Of a stretch of DNA of 64,000 bases, positions 36,367-45,339 are shown in pieces. The translations under genes and the position numbers were made by a program. Source of the stretch: Mesorhizobium sp. B2-3-4. GTDB taxonomy: Bacteria; Pseudomonadota; Alphaproteobacteria; Rhizobiales; Rhizobiaceae. The stretch lies in NCBI RefSeq assembly GCF_006442315.1, contig NZ_VFVY01000005.1, positions 62,001 to 126,000 on the forward strand, given 5' to 3'. The notes beneath the pieces were generated by a model. The model was given only the letters and a program-made list of their open reading frames with translations. It was not told where the DNA came from and searched no databases. The stretch's first letter is position 1. Every line of letters begins with the position of its first letter.

Positions 36367-37176
36367 ATGCACGAAAAAGAGCGCCACAGGATCATTCTGT
36401 CCGCCGTCCAGGAAAAACCTGTGGTGACGGTGCAGGAAATGGTCGATCTGACGGAATCGTCCGAAGCGACGATCCGGCGCGATATTGCGGCCCTCCATGT
36501 GCAAAAGCGCCTGCGCCGGGTGCGTGGCGGCGCCGAGGCAATCTCGCCGCCGCAGTTCATCGGGCTGGCCGGCCGGCCCTTCTCCGTCAATGAAACGCTC
36601 AATGCCGCGCAGAAGCGGGCCATCGCCCGCGAAGCCGTCGAACTGTGCAAGGACGGCGAGCCGATCATCATCAATGGCGGCACCACCACCTTCCAGATGG
36701 TGCATTTCCTGACCGGCCGCCGCATGCCGATCTTCACCAATTCGTTCCCGATCGCCGAGCATCTGCTCAAGCATTCCAAGAACACGGTGATGCTGTCGGG
36801 CGGCACGATCTACCGCGAGCAGAACATCATCCTGTCGCCCTTCGACAATGACGTGACGCGCAATTTCTACGCACGCCGCATGTTCATGGGCGCGCAGGGG
36901 CTGGGACCGCTCGGCCTGATGGAAGGCGATCCGCTGCTGATCCAGGCGGAGCAGAAGCTGATCGACCAGGCCGACGAACTGGTGGTGCTGGTCGACTCCT
37001 CGAAATTCCGCAAACGCTCCAGCCTGATCCTGTGCGGCCTGACGCGCATCGCCACCGTCATCACCGACGACGGCATCGAGGACCGCGAGGCAAAGATGCT
37101 GGAGACGGCCGGCGTGACGCTGATCGTCGCGCGCAAAGCGGCAACCGACAAGGAAGAATCTTCACTGCAGGCCTGA
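36367..37176 (+). CDS. rhaR: DeoR-family repressor of rhamnose catabolism
   Basis: The 269-residue regulator has an N-terminal DeoR HTH (residues about 1-57, VTVQEMVDLTESSEATIRRDIAALHVQKRLRRVRGGAEAI) and a C-terminal phosphosugar-sensing domain (FTNSFPIAEHL, VMLSGGTIY, LVDSSKF). In Rhizobium leguminosarum RhaR represses the rha operons and is relieved in rhamnose. ATG 36367 has a strong ggaggaa site; an upstream ATG at 36346 is in frame. It is divergent from rhaDI and 56 bases before rhaS. Confidence 0.93.
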   Translation: MHEKERHRIILSAVQEKPVVTVQEMVDLTESSEATIRRDIAALHVQKRLRRVRGGAEAISPPQFIGLAGRPFSVNETLNAAQKRAIAREAVELCKDGEPIIINGGTTTFQMVHFLTGRRMPIFTNSFPIAEHLLKHSKNTVMLSGGTIYREQNIILSPFDNDVTRNFYARRMFMGAQGLGPLGLMEGDPLLIQAEQKLIDQADELVVLVDSSKFRKRSSLILCGLTRIATVITDDGIEDREAKMLETAGVTLIVARKAATDKEESSLQA

Positions 37177-37232
37177 GGCCAACTCACGCCCGCAGCGGCG
37201 ATGGAAATGCAACGCTCAAGGGAGGATATCAG

Positions 37233-38228
37233 ATGAGCTTTCTGAAGAAATTGATGGTGACCGCGGCCTTCTCGGCTGCCATGTTCGTGAATGCCGCCTA
37301 TGCCGAGAACGTCAAGATCGCGCTGGTGGTGAAGTCTCTCGGCAACGGCTTCTTCGATGCCGCCAACAAGGGCGCCGAAGAGGCGGCCAAGGAACTCGGC
37401 GATGTCGACATCATCTACACCGGCCCGACCAAGGCGACCGCCGAGGCGCAGATCGAAGTGGTCAATTCGCTGATCGCGCAGAAGGTCAACGCCATCGCGA
37501 TTTCCGCCAATGACGCCGACGCGCTGGTGCCGGTGCTGAAGAAGGCCATGGAGCGCGGCATCACCGTCATCTCGTGGGATTCGGGCGTCGCCAAGGAAGG
37601 CCGCCAGCTTCACCTCAACCCGTCGGACACCGGTCTGATCGGCGAGACCATCATCAAGCTCGCCGCCGACTATCTGCCGGAAGGCGGCGATGTCGCCATC
37701 CTGTCGGCCTCCTCGACCGCGACCAACCAGAATTCCTGGATCGAAGCGGCCAAGAAGGTGCTGCCGGAGAAATTCCCCAAGATCAAGCTGGTCGCCACGG
37801 TCTATGGCGATGACGATTCGGCCAAGAGCACCGACGAGGCCAAGGGCCTTTTGAAGTCCTATCCGAACCTCAAGGCGATCATCGCGCCGACCACCGTCGG
37901 CGTCGTCGCCGCTGCCCAGGTCGTCACCGACGAGAACCTGATCGGCAAGGTCAACGTCACCGGCCTGGCGCTGCCGTCCGAGTTCAAGAAGTTCATCGAC
38001 AACGGTGCCTCCCAGGCGGTTGCGCTGTGGAACCCGATCGACCTCGGCTACTCCGCCGTCTACCTCGCCCATGACCTGGCGGTGAAAAAGGAAGAAGCCA
38101 AGCCGGGTGCGACGCTGTCGATCGGCCGCGTCGGCAAGGTGACGCTCGACGACACCAACTCGGCCGCGATGGCTCCGCCCTTCCAGTTCGACAAAAGCAA
38201 CATCGAGAAGTTCTCCAAGATCTATTGA
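37233..38228 (+). CDS. rhaS: rhamnose ABC transporter substrate-binding protein
   Basis: The 331-residue protein has a signal peptide (MSFLKKLMVTAAFSAAMFVNAAYA-E) and a ribose-binding-type core (KIALVVKSLGNGFFDAANKGAEEAAKEL, SANDADALVPVLKKAMERGI, TVISWDSGV). It is the periplasmic rhamnose-binding protein. Ribosome site ggaggata lies before ATG 37233. The gap to rhaT is 84 bases with a stem-loop, suggesting higher expression of the binding protein than of the membrane parts. Confidence 0.95.
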   Translation: MSFLKKLMVTAAFSAAMFVNAAYAENVKIALVVKSLGNGFFDAANKGAEEAAKELGDVDIIYTGPTKATAEAQIEVVNSLIAQKVNAIAISANDADALVPVLKKAMERGITVISWDSGVAKEGRQLHLNPSDTGLIGETIIKLAADYLPEGGDVAILSASSTATNQNSWIEAAKKVLPEKFPKIKLVATVYGDDDSAKSTDEAKGLLKSYPNLKAIIAPTTVGVVAAAQVVTDENLIGKVNVTGLALPSEFKKFIDNGASQAVALWNPIDLGYSAVYLAHDLAVKKEEAKPGATLSIGRVGKVTLDDTNSAAMAPPFQFDKSNIEKFSKIY

Positions 38229-38250
38229 TCCCGGATTTCTTCAAGCTGGC

Positions 38251-38274
38251 GCGGCGGGGCTCACGTCCCGCCGC
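38251..38274 (+). promoter_or_regulatory. hairpin between rhaS and rhaT
   Basis: GCGGCGGG (38251-38258) pairs perfectly with CCCGCCGC (38267-38274) around an 8-base loop. It is 22 bases after the rhaS stop and 38 before the rhaT start. No T run follows, so it is more likely to protect the rhaS message or to lessen readthrough than to stop transcription fully. Confidence 0.55.
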
Positions 38275-38312
38275 GACTTCAAACGGACCTAGTTTCAGGG
38301 CTTGATACGGAT

Positions 38313-39854
38313 ATGGACACGACGGCCCAACACGGCGAGACAAAGGAGCGGCCTCCAGCCTCGGCTCCACGCCTGACCTTGTCCGGCATTTCAAAAAGCT
38401 TTCCCGGAGTGCGCGCCCTGCACAATGTCAGCCTGTCGCTCTATCCGGGCGAGGTGACGGCGCTGATCGGCGAGAACGGCGCCGGCAAGTCGACGCTGGT
38501 CAAGATCATGACCGGCATCTATCAGCCCGACGCGGGCACCATCAGCATCGACGGCCAGGTCGTGATGCTGCCCAGCGCGCACGCCGCCTTCGGCCATGGC
38601 GTCACCGCCATCCATCAGGAAACCGTGCTGTTCGACGATCTTTCGGTCGCCGAAAACATCTTCCTCGGCCATGCGCCGCGCACGCGCTTCGGCACCATCG
38701 ACTGGCGCACGATGCGCAAAAATGCTCGCGAAGTGCTCGACACCATGCATGCCGGCCATATCGACGCCGATGCGCGGCTCCGGGATCTCGGCATCGCCAA
38801 CAAGCACCTCGTCGCCGTCGCGCGGGCCATGTCGATCGATTCCCAGATCGTCATCATGGACGAGCCGACGGCCGCCCTGTCGATGAAGGAGATCGAGGAG
38901 CTCTTCCTGCTCATCGAATTCCTCAAGAGCCAGGGCAAGGCAATCCTGTTCATCAGCCACAAGTTCGACGAGATCTACCGGATCGCCGACCGCTACACGG
39001 TGTTCCGCGACGGCGAGATGGTCGGCGAAGGGCTGATCAAGGATGCCGGCCAGAGCCAGATCGTGCGCATGATGGTCGGCCGCTCCGTCGACCATATCTT
39101 CCCGCAGCGCAAGGCCGAGATCGGCGCGCCGGTGCTGTCGGTGTCCGGCCTCTCGCACCCGACCGAGTTCAACGACATCGGCTTCGACCTGCACAAGGGC
39201 GAGATTCTCGGTTTCTACGGCCTGGTCGGCGCCGGGCGCTCGGAAGTGATGCAGGCGATATCGGGTATCACCCGGACCAGCGGCGGCACCATCACGCTGG
39301 ACGGCAAGGCGATCGCGCCGAAATCGGCGGCTGATTCGATCGAGGCCGGCATCGTCTACGTGCCGGAAGAACGCGGCAAGCAGGGCGTGGTGATCGGCCT
39401 GCCGATCTTCCAGAATGTTTCTCTGCCATCGCTCAAGCGCACTTCGAAGACCGGCCTGCTGCGGCTGGCGGAGGAGTTTTCGCTCGCCCGGGCCTACACC
39501 GAGCGGCTGGACCTGCGGGCCTCCTCGCTCAGCCAGGATGTCGGCACGCTTTCGGGCGGCAACCAGCAGAAAGTGGTCATCGCCAAATGGCTGGCGACGA
39601 CGCCCAAGGTCATCATCCTCGACGAGCCGACCAAGGGCATCGACATCGGCTCTAAGGCCGCCGTGCACGGCTTCATGGCAGAGCTGGTGGCGCAGGGCCT
39701 GTCGGTGATCATGGTCTCATCCGAACTGCCCGAAATCCTCGGCATGTCCGACCGCGTCGTCGTCATGCGCGAGGGCCTAGTGGCGGCGGTCTACGACAAC
39801 AAGGGACTGGACGCCGAGACGCTGGTCAGGACGGCAGCGGGGATCGCCGCATGA
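38313..39854 (+). CDS. rhaT: rhamnose ABC transporter ATP-binding protein (fused two-domain)
   Basis: The 513-residue protein is a sugar ATPase of the CUT2 class with two nucleotide-binding domains. Domain 1 has GENGAGKST (near 54), LRDLGIANKHLVAVARAMS as signature region and VIMDEPTAALS. Domain 2 has GLVGAGRSEVMQ in place of a canonical Walker A, and LSGGNQQKVVIAKWL and ILDEPTKGIDIG. The second site is therefore probably the degenerate one, as in RbsA. In R. leguminosarum RhaT is required with RhaK for growth on rhamnose. Overlap with rhaP is 4 bases. Confidence 0.95.
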   Translation: MDTTAQHGETKERPPASAPRLTLSGISKSFPGVRALHNVSLSLYPGEVTALIGENGAGKSTLVKIMTGIYQPDAGTISIDGQVVMLPSAHAAFGHGVTAIHQETVLFDDLSVAENIFLGHAPRTRFGTIDWRTMRKNAREVLDTMHAGHIDADARLRDLGIANKHLVAVARAMSIDSQIVIMDEPTAALSMKEIEELFLLIEFLKSQGKAILFISHKFDEIYRIADRYTVFRDGEMVGEGLIKDAGQSQIVRMMVGRSVDHIFPQRKAEIGAPVLSVSGLSHPTEFNDIGFDLHKGEILGFYGLVGAGRSEVMQAISGITRTSGGTITLDGKAIAPKSAADSIEAGIVYVPEERGKQGVVIGLPIFQNVSLPSLKRTSKTGLLRLAEEFSLARAYTERLDLRASSLSQDVGTLSGGNQQKVVIAKWLATTPKVIILDEPTKGIDIGSKAAVHGFMAELVAQGLSVIMVSSELPEILGMSDRVVVMREGLVAAVYDNKGLDAETLVRTAAGIAA

Positions 39855-40828
39855 AGGCTTTGCTGAAATACCGGGAAATCTGGCTGCTCGCCGCCGTAGC
39901 GGTGCTGATCGGCTTGATCTCGACGCGCTTCCCCGCCTTTGCCGACCCAGGCAATCTGCGCCAGGTGTTCAACGACACCTCGATCCTGATGATCCTGGCG
40001 CTCGGCCAGATGGTCGTCATCCTGACGCGGTCGATCGACCTGTCGATGGCCTCCAACCTGTGCTTCACCGGCATGGTGGTGGCGATGCTGAACGCGGCGC
40101 ATCCGGCAATCCCGATCCCGCTCCTGATCGTCATCGCGCTCGCCGTCGGGCTGGTGCTCGGCGCCATCAACGGCCTGCTGGTGTGGCGGCTGAACATTCC
40201 CTCGATCGTGGTGACGCTGGGAACGCTCACCATCTATCGCGGCGCCACGTTCGTCCTGTCCGGCGGCGCCTGGGTCAATGCCGACAAGATGAGCCCGGAT
40301 TTCATCGGCTTTCAGCGCGCCGCCTTGCTCGGCATTCCGGTGCTGTCCTGGATCGCCATCCTGGTCATCGCGCTGTTCTTCGTGCTGATGACGCGCACCG
40401 CGCTCGGCCGCTCGATCTATGCCATCGGCGTCAATCCGACGGCGTCGGTCTACACCGGCATCGATGTCGGGCGCACCAAATTCATCGTCTTCTGTGTCTC
40501 CGGCATGGTCGGCGGCCTTGCCGGCTATCTCTGGATCTCGCGCTATGTGATCGCTTCGGTCGAGGTCGCCAACGGCTATGAGCTCAACATCATCGCCGCC
40601 TGCGTCATCGGCGGCATCTCGATCGCCGGCGGCATCGGCTCGGTCGGCGGCGCGGTGCTCGGCGCATTGTTCCTCGGCATCATCTCCAACGCGCTGCCGG
40701 TCATCAACATCTCGCCCTTCTGGCAGATGGCGATTTCGGGCAGCGCCATCATCCTGGCCGTGGTGCTCAACGCGCGCGGCGAACGCCAGCAGGGCCGCGT
40801 CATCCTGAGAAAGGTGGAAGCGGCATGA
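39851..40828 (+). CDS. rhaP: rhamnose ABC transporter permease
   Basis: The 325-residue CUT2 permease has 8-10 membrane segments: AVLIGLISTRFPAFADPGNLRQVFNDTSILMILALGQMVVI early, and late FCVSGMVGGLAGYLWISRYVIASVEVANGYELNIIAACVIGGISIAGGIGSVGG. It forms the channel with RhaQ. Overlaps rhaT and rhaQ by 4 bases each. Confidence 0.95.
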   Translation: MKALLKYREIWLLAAVAVLIGLISTRFPAFADPGNLRQVFNDTSILMILALGQMVVILTRSIDLSMASNLCFTGMVVAMLNAAHPAIPIPLLIVIALAVGLVLGAINGLLVWRLNIPSIVVTLGTLTIYRGATFVLSGGAWVNADKMSPDFIGFQRAALLGIPVLSWIAILVIALFFVLMTRTALGRSIYAIGVNPTASVYTGIDVGRTKFIVFCVSGMVGGLAGYLWISRYVIASVEVANGYELNIIAACVIGGISIAGGIGSVGGAVLGALFLGIISNALPVINISPFWQMAISGSAIILAVVLNARGERQQGRVILRKVEAA

Positions 40829-41820
40829 GCGACGTCCCCGCCCCACGCCACATTCCCGACCGGCTCGACAAGCCGCTGTCCTCGGCGATCTTTTCCTGGG
40901 AAGCGCTGCTGGTCTTGGTGGCCGTCGCCATCTTCGCCATCAACAGTGTCGCCTCGCCCTATTTCCTCGACCCCTATTCGCTGTCCGACCTGACCTTCAA
41001 CTTCACCGAGAAGGGCCTGATCGCCTTCGCCATGGCGCTGCTGATCATTTCGGGCGAGATCGACCTGTCGGTCGCCGCCATCATCGCACTTGCCTCGACG
41101 CTGATGGGCATGGCGGTGCAGGCGGGCGCCGGAACACCTGAACTGGTATTGATCGGCATCGTCGTCGGCCTCGGCTGCGGCGCCTTCAACGGGCTGCTGG
41201 TGACACGGCTCGGCCTGCCGTCCATCGTCGTCACCATCGGCACGATGAGCCTGTTTCGCGGCATCGCCTTCATCATCCTCGGCGACCAGGCCTACAAGGG
41301 CTATCCCGAGAGCTTCGCTTTCTTCGGCCAGGGCTATGTCTGGTGGGTGGTGTCGTTCGAGCTGGTGCTCTTTTTCATCGCAGCCGTCGTCTACTGGTTC
41401 GTGCTGCACCGCACGAGTTTCGGCCGCCGCGTCTTTGCCATCGGCAACAATCCGGTCGCGGCGCAGTTTTCCGGCGTGCGCGTCGGCCGCATCAAATTCA
41501 TCCTGTTCTGCCTGACCGGGCTGATGTCGGGCATCGCCTCGGTGCTGATCACCTCGCGGCTCGGTTCGACCCGGCCATCGATCGCGCAGGGTTACGAGCT
41601 CGAAGTCATTACCATGGTGGTGCTGGGCGGTGTCTCGATCCTTGGCGGCGCCGGCAGCATTGTCGGCGTGGTGCTTGCCGCCCTGATCATGGGGCTGGTG
41701 ACCTTCGGCCTCGGCCTGCTCAACGTGCCGGGCATCGTCATGTCGATCTTCATCGGCTTGCTGTTGATCGTCGTCATCGCCCTGCCGATCGTCTGGCGGC
41801 GGCTGCGCGGTAACAGGTGA
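40825..41820 (+). CDS. rhaQ: rhamnose ABC transporter permease
   Basis: The 331-residue CUT2 permease has the same plan as RhaP, with a short N-terminal hydrophilic part ([18 protein letters not shown]) then membrane segments and the motif [24 protein letters not shown]. It overlaps rhaP by 4 bases, and its TGA shares one base with the rhaU ATG (TGATG), implying tight translational coupling. Confidence 0.95.
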   Translation: MSDVPAPRHIPDRLDKPLSSAIFSWEALLVLVAVAIFAINSVASPYFLDPYSLSDLTFNFTEKGLIAFAMALLIISGEIDLSVAAIIALASTLMGMAVQAGAGTPELVLIGIVVGLGCGAFNGLLVTRLGLPSIVVTIGTMSLFRGIAFIILGDQAYKGYPESFAFFGQGYVWWVVSFELVLFFIAAVVYWFVLHRTSFGRRVFAIGNNPVAAQFSGVRVGRIKFILFCLTGLMSGIASVLITSRLGSTRPSIAQGYELEVITMVVLGGVSILGGAGSIVGVVLAALIMGLVTFGLGLLNVPGIVMSIFIGLLLIVVIALPIVWRRLRGNR

Positions 41821-42137
41821 TGGCTGAGAAATACGCGTTCAGGATGAAGCTCAATGCAGGCATGAAGGCCGAATACAGGAAGCGTCATGACGAGATCTGG
41901 CCCGAGCTGCTGACGCTCCTGAAACAGGCCGGCGTTCGCGACTATTCAATCCATCTCGACGAAGAGACCAACATCCTCTTCGGCGTGCTGTGGCGGCGCG
42001 ACGATCACGGCATGGCCGATCTGCCGAGCCATCCGGTGATGCGGCGCTGGTGGGCTCACATGGCAGACATCATGGAGACGAAGGCCGACAACGAGCCGGT
42101 GGCGGTGCCCCTGGAAACCGTGTTCCATATGGCATGA
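41820..42137 (+). CDS. rhaU: L-rhamnose mutarotase
   Basis: The 105-residue protein beginning [31 protein letters not shown] is an L-rhamnose mutarotase of the dimeric ferredoxin-like family (EcRhaM/YiiL). It interconverts alpha and beta anomers. The GTG three bases upstream is in frame but the overlap TGATG with rhaQ supports ATG 41820. Overlap with rhaK is 4 bases (ATGA). Confidence 0.95.
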   Translation: MAEKYAFRMKLNAGMKAEYRKRHDEIWPELLTLLKQAGVRDYSIHLDEETNILFGVLWRRDDHGMADLPSHPVMRRWWAHMADIMETKADNEPVAVPLETVFHMA

Positions 42138-43510
42138 ACGCGCTTCGCCACATCGCCGTCATCGATATCGGCAAGACCAACGCCAAGGTGGCGCTGGTCG
42201 ATCTCACCACGTTGAGCGAGGTCGCGCTGCGGCGCACGGCGAACGCGCCGCTGCGGCAGGCACCCTACCCCCATCACGATGTCGAAGCGCTGTGGGCGTT
42301 CATCCTCGACAGTTTCGACGATCTCAACCGCGAACAGCGCATCGACGCTATTTCGATCACCACCCACGGCGCGACGGGCGTGCTGGTCGATGCCGGGGGC
42401 GAGCTGGTGCTGCCTGTCCTCGACTATGAATATGACGGCCCTGACGAGCTCGCCGCGGACTATGACGCGATCCGTCCGCCTTTTGCCGAGACCGGCACGC
42501 CGCGCCTGCCGCTCGGCCTCAATCTCGGCGCGCAATTCTTCTGGCAGCAGCAGAGCTTCCCGACGGAGTTCGCCAGCACCGCCGCGATGCTGATGTACCC
42601 GCAATACTGGGCGCTGCGCCTGACCGGCATCGCCGCCAACGAGGTCACGTCGCTCGGCTGCCACACCGACCTGTGGAACCCCTGGACAGCGGACTTTTCG
42701 GCACTGGTCGAGCGCCAGGACTGGCGCGGCCTGATGGCGCCCGTGCGGCCGGCCGGGGACCGTCTTGGCCCGATCCTGCCCGCGATTGCGCAGCGCACCG
42801 GGCTCGATCCCCAAACGCCTGTCTTTTGCGGCCTGCACGATTCCAACGCCTCGCTGCTGCCGCATCTGATATCCGACGCTCCGCCTTTCTCAGTGGTCTC
42901 GACCGGCACCTGGGTGGTGTCGATGGCGGTCGGCGGCAAGGCGGTGGCGCTCGATCCGGCACGGGATACGCTGGTCAATGTCAATGCGCTCGGCGACCCC
43001 GTGCCCTCGGCCCGTTTCATGGGCGGCCGCGAATTCTCGCTGCTGACCGAAGGCGCGGCGCAGGACTGGAACGACAACGACGTCGCCGCTGTGCTGGCAC
43101 GCAAGACCTTGCTTTTGCCTTCGACCCAGCAAGGTTCGGGTCCGTTTCCGCATCATGCGGCCGCATGGCGCAAGAGCGAGGCCATTCCTCCTGGCCAACG
43201 CTTTGCCGCCGTCTCCTTCTATCTGGCGCTGATGACCGCCACTTGCCTCGAACTCATCGGCGGCGATGGCCCGACGACGATCGAGGGTCCGTTCGCACGC
43301 AATCAATTGTTCACGCGGATGCTTGCCGCGAGCACCGGCCGCGCGGTCATGGCATCGGAAGCCGCGACAGGCACCAGTATCGGCGCCGCGCTTCTCGCAT
43401 CCGACCAGCACACAGCGCATGGCAAGGGTCAGGCACAGCAGCCGCCCGCCGATCCGGCCTGGGCGGACTATGCGCGAACATGGCGGGCGGCGGCCGAGGC
43501 TACTGGCTGA
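42134..43510 (+). CDS. rhaK: L-rhamnulose/rhamnose kinase, FGGY family
   Basis: The 458-residue kinase has an FGGY two-domain fold. Features are the phosphate-binding [33 protein letters not shown] with the probable catalytic Asp in [14 protein letters not shown] (adenosine contact) and GPFARNQLF. It phosphorylates the sugar during or after uptake; in R. leguminosarum RhaK also influences transport activity. Last gene of the rhaSTPQUK unit. Its TGA abuts the stop of the racemase fusion with no gap (TGATCA). Confidence 0.92.
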   Translation: MNALRHIAVIDIGKTNAKVALVDLTTLSEVALRRTANAPLRQAPYPHHDVEALWAFILDSFDDLNREQRIDAISITTHGATGVLVDAGGELVLPVLDYEYDGPDELAADYDAIRPPFAETGTPRLPLGLNLGAQFFWQQQSFPTEFASTAAMLMYPQYWALRLTGIAANEVTSLGCHTDLWNPWTADFSALVERQDWRGLMAPVRPAGDRLGPILPAIAQRTGLDPQTPVFCGLHDSNASLLPHLISDAPPFSVVSTGTWVVSMAVGGKAVALDPARDTLVNVNALGDPVPSARFMGGREFSLLTEGAAQDWNDNDVAAVLARKTLLLPSTQQGSGPFPHHAAAWRKSEAIPPGQRFAAVSFYLALMTATCLELIGGDGPTTIEGPFARNQLFTRMLAASTGRAVMASEAATGTSIGAALLASDQHTAHGKGQAQQPPADPAWADYARTWRAAAEATG

Positions 43511-45337
43511 TCAAAGTATCCGCTTTCCGAAGGCCGACATGACGAAATTGATGGTGTCGCTGCCGATCCTGGGTTCGAGATCAGTGGCCAGGCCCGAAAC
43601 ATCCATCGACAGCAGTCCGCCGGAAAGCGCGATCGCCTCCATCGCCTGATGCGTTTCGCGCACGGTAAGGCCGCCGGAACCAGCCGCCCAGCCGGCGAAT
43701 TCGGTCACCGTGGGCGAATAGCTGACATGGAACCCTTGCGTCCCGGAGGTGGCGATACGGATCGCCTCGTGCATCAGGTCACGCATGCCCATGGCGTCGA
43801 TATCGGTCATGGTGAAGGCCGAGACACGCGAATCCTTCAGCACCCGCGCTTCGGCCGGATCGGCATGGCGCAGCCCGACAATGACGACGTTTTCCGGCGA
43901 CAGCTGCGGCTGCAGCGCGCCCGCCTTGTGATCGAGCCCAAGGGTACGCGCCAGCACGGACGCTTCGGGCAGATCGATGCCTTCCTCCTCTTCCGGCATG
44001 AGGGCTGCGATGGAATCGATCCAGATCAGACCGAAGGAGTGCGTCGCCCGCGCCGTCGCCGTCAGCGCCTTGTGTGCGACCCGGCGGTCGGCGCCGGCCG
44101 TCAGCCGGATCAGTCCCGATGGCGCGCGCTCCATGTCGGCCAGTTCCACGACGTCGAAATTCATCGCCTCCAGCCGGGCGCCGGTGGCTTCCCGGGCCAG
44201 GATGCCGGCAGCCTCCGGTTCGGCCGTTATCTGCACCATCTTGCGGCCGGAAAAGTCGGCGACATCGTGCATCGGTGCCTTTTCGACATATTCCGAGGTC
44301 ATCGCCAGCAGCATGGCACCATAGCTCATGCGGAAGGCGACACGGTCGCCGACGGCGGGCGGCGGATCGGCGTCCTGGACGTCGAGCAGCAGATGGTCGC
44401 TCGACGCGCCGAGCACGCGGATCCCTTTGGCGATCGGCGTCAGCCCTTCGACCAGCACGTCCTCGCGGCCGATATTGGCGATGGCGCGCAGCCGGTCGCC
44501 TTCATCGGGGAAGACCGGCTGGTTGCCGAACGCATCGTAGCCGGACGTGCCGATCGGCCGTGACGGCTTGAGCTTGACCTCGATGATGTCGCTGGTCAGG
44601 CGGCACGCATCGGGTTCGAGTTCGGCCCATGGCACGTCGCGGAAAGTCTCGACGCCACCTTGCAGGATCGCCTCGCCGATCCTGAGATTGTTGATGCCGG
44701 CCGGCAGTTTGCCTTCAAGCAGCAGCGGCAGCGACGACGAGGCGCCGCCGGAGATGAAGTCGAGGCTTTTGCCGGAGAGGCGCTCCGTCTTGTAGGCATG
44801 GGCGACGAGCTGGCCGAGATTTTCCTGCGTCGGCATGATGGCACCGAAGCAGCCGAGATTGGTGCCGATGCCGGCAATGCGCACGCCTTTGAAGCCAAGG
44901 ATCCGCTCGACGGTCGCAATGAGATCGTTTGGCCAGATGCCTTCGCGCAGATCGCCGAGATCGATCATCAGCATGATGTCGTGGACACGGCCCATGCGCT
45001 CGGCGATGCGTGAAATCTCGCGGATGATCGTCAGCTCCGATTGCAGGCTGACGTCGACCGTACGCACCACCTCCTCGACGCGCGCCATGGGCGGGCTGCG
45101 CAACAGCATGATCGGCGCCGATATGCCGCTGTCGCGCAGCCGGCGGATGTTTTCGAAGCGGGATTCGGCGATGCCGGCGACACCGCCGCGCAGCATGGCG
45201 CGCGCTACCTGGGGCATGCCGCAGGTGCCCTTGGTGACACCGAACACCGTGATACCCGAAAGCGCGCAGCGGTCGACGATGGTGCGGGCATTGCGCTCGA
45301 TGCGGCCAAGGTCGATGGCGACTTGCGGTCCCGACAT
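43511..45337 (-). CDS. Orr-type PLP racemase fused to an arginase-like domain lacking metal ligands
   Basis: The 608-residue protein has two parts. Residues about 1-370 are an alanine/ornithine racemase fold-type III PLP domain (Orr/YhfX group): VAIDLGRIERNARTIVDRC, the probable PLP lysine K36 in FGVTKGTCG, and IGTNLGCFG, FISGGASSSLP. Residues about 375-608 align with arginase: SPENVVIVGLRHADPAEARVLKD, FTMTDIDAMGMRDLMHEAI, GGLTVRETHQAMEAIALSGGLLSMDV. The arginase metal motifs are gone: the WxDAHxD region reads WIDSIAA (441-445; only D441 kept) and the SxDxD region reads VSYSPTV (538-544). It should therefore be catalytically dead or repurposed there. The likely activity is racemisation of ornithine or a similar basic amino acid. 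Second gene after a DadA-like dehydrogenase, with a 2-base gap; ribosome site gggggat. Confidence 0.85.
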   Translation of the reverse strand: MSGPQVAIDLGRIERNARTIVDRCALSGITVFGVTKGTCGMPQVARAMLRGGVAGIAESRFENIRRLRDSGISAPIMLLRSPPMARVEEVVRTVDVSLQSELTIIREISRIAERMGRVHDIMLMIDLGDLREGIWPNDLIATVERILGFKGVRIAGIGTNLGCFGAIMPTQENLGQLVAHAYKTERLSGKSLDFISGGASSSLPLLLEGKLPAGINNLRIGEAILQGGVETFRDVPWAELEPDACRLTSDIIEVKLKPSRPIGTSGYDAFGNQPVFPDEGDRLRAIANIGREDVLVEGLTPIAKGIRVLGASSDHLLLDVQDADPPPAVGDRVAFRMSYGAMLLAMTSEYVEKAPMHDVADFSGRKMVQITAEPEAAGILAREATGARLEAMNFDVVELADMERAPSGLIRLTAGADRRVAHKALTATARATHSFGLIWIDSIAALMPEEEEGIDLPEASVLARTLGLDHKAGALQPQLSPENVVIVGLRHADPAEARVLKDSRVSAFTMTDIDAMGMRDLMHEAIRIATSGTQGFHVSYSPTVTEFAGWAAGSGGLTVRETHQAMEAIALSGGLLSMDVSGLATDLEPRIGSDTINFVMSAFGKRIL

Positions 45338-45339
45338 TC

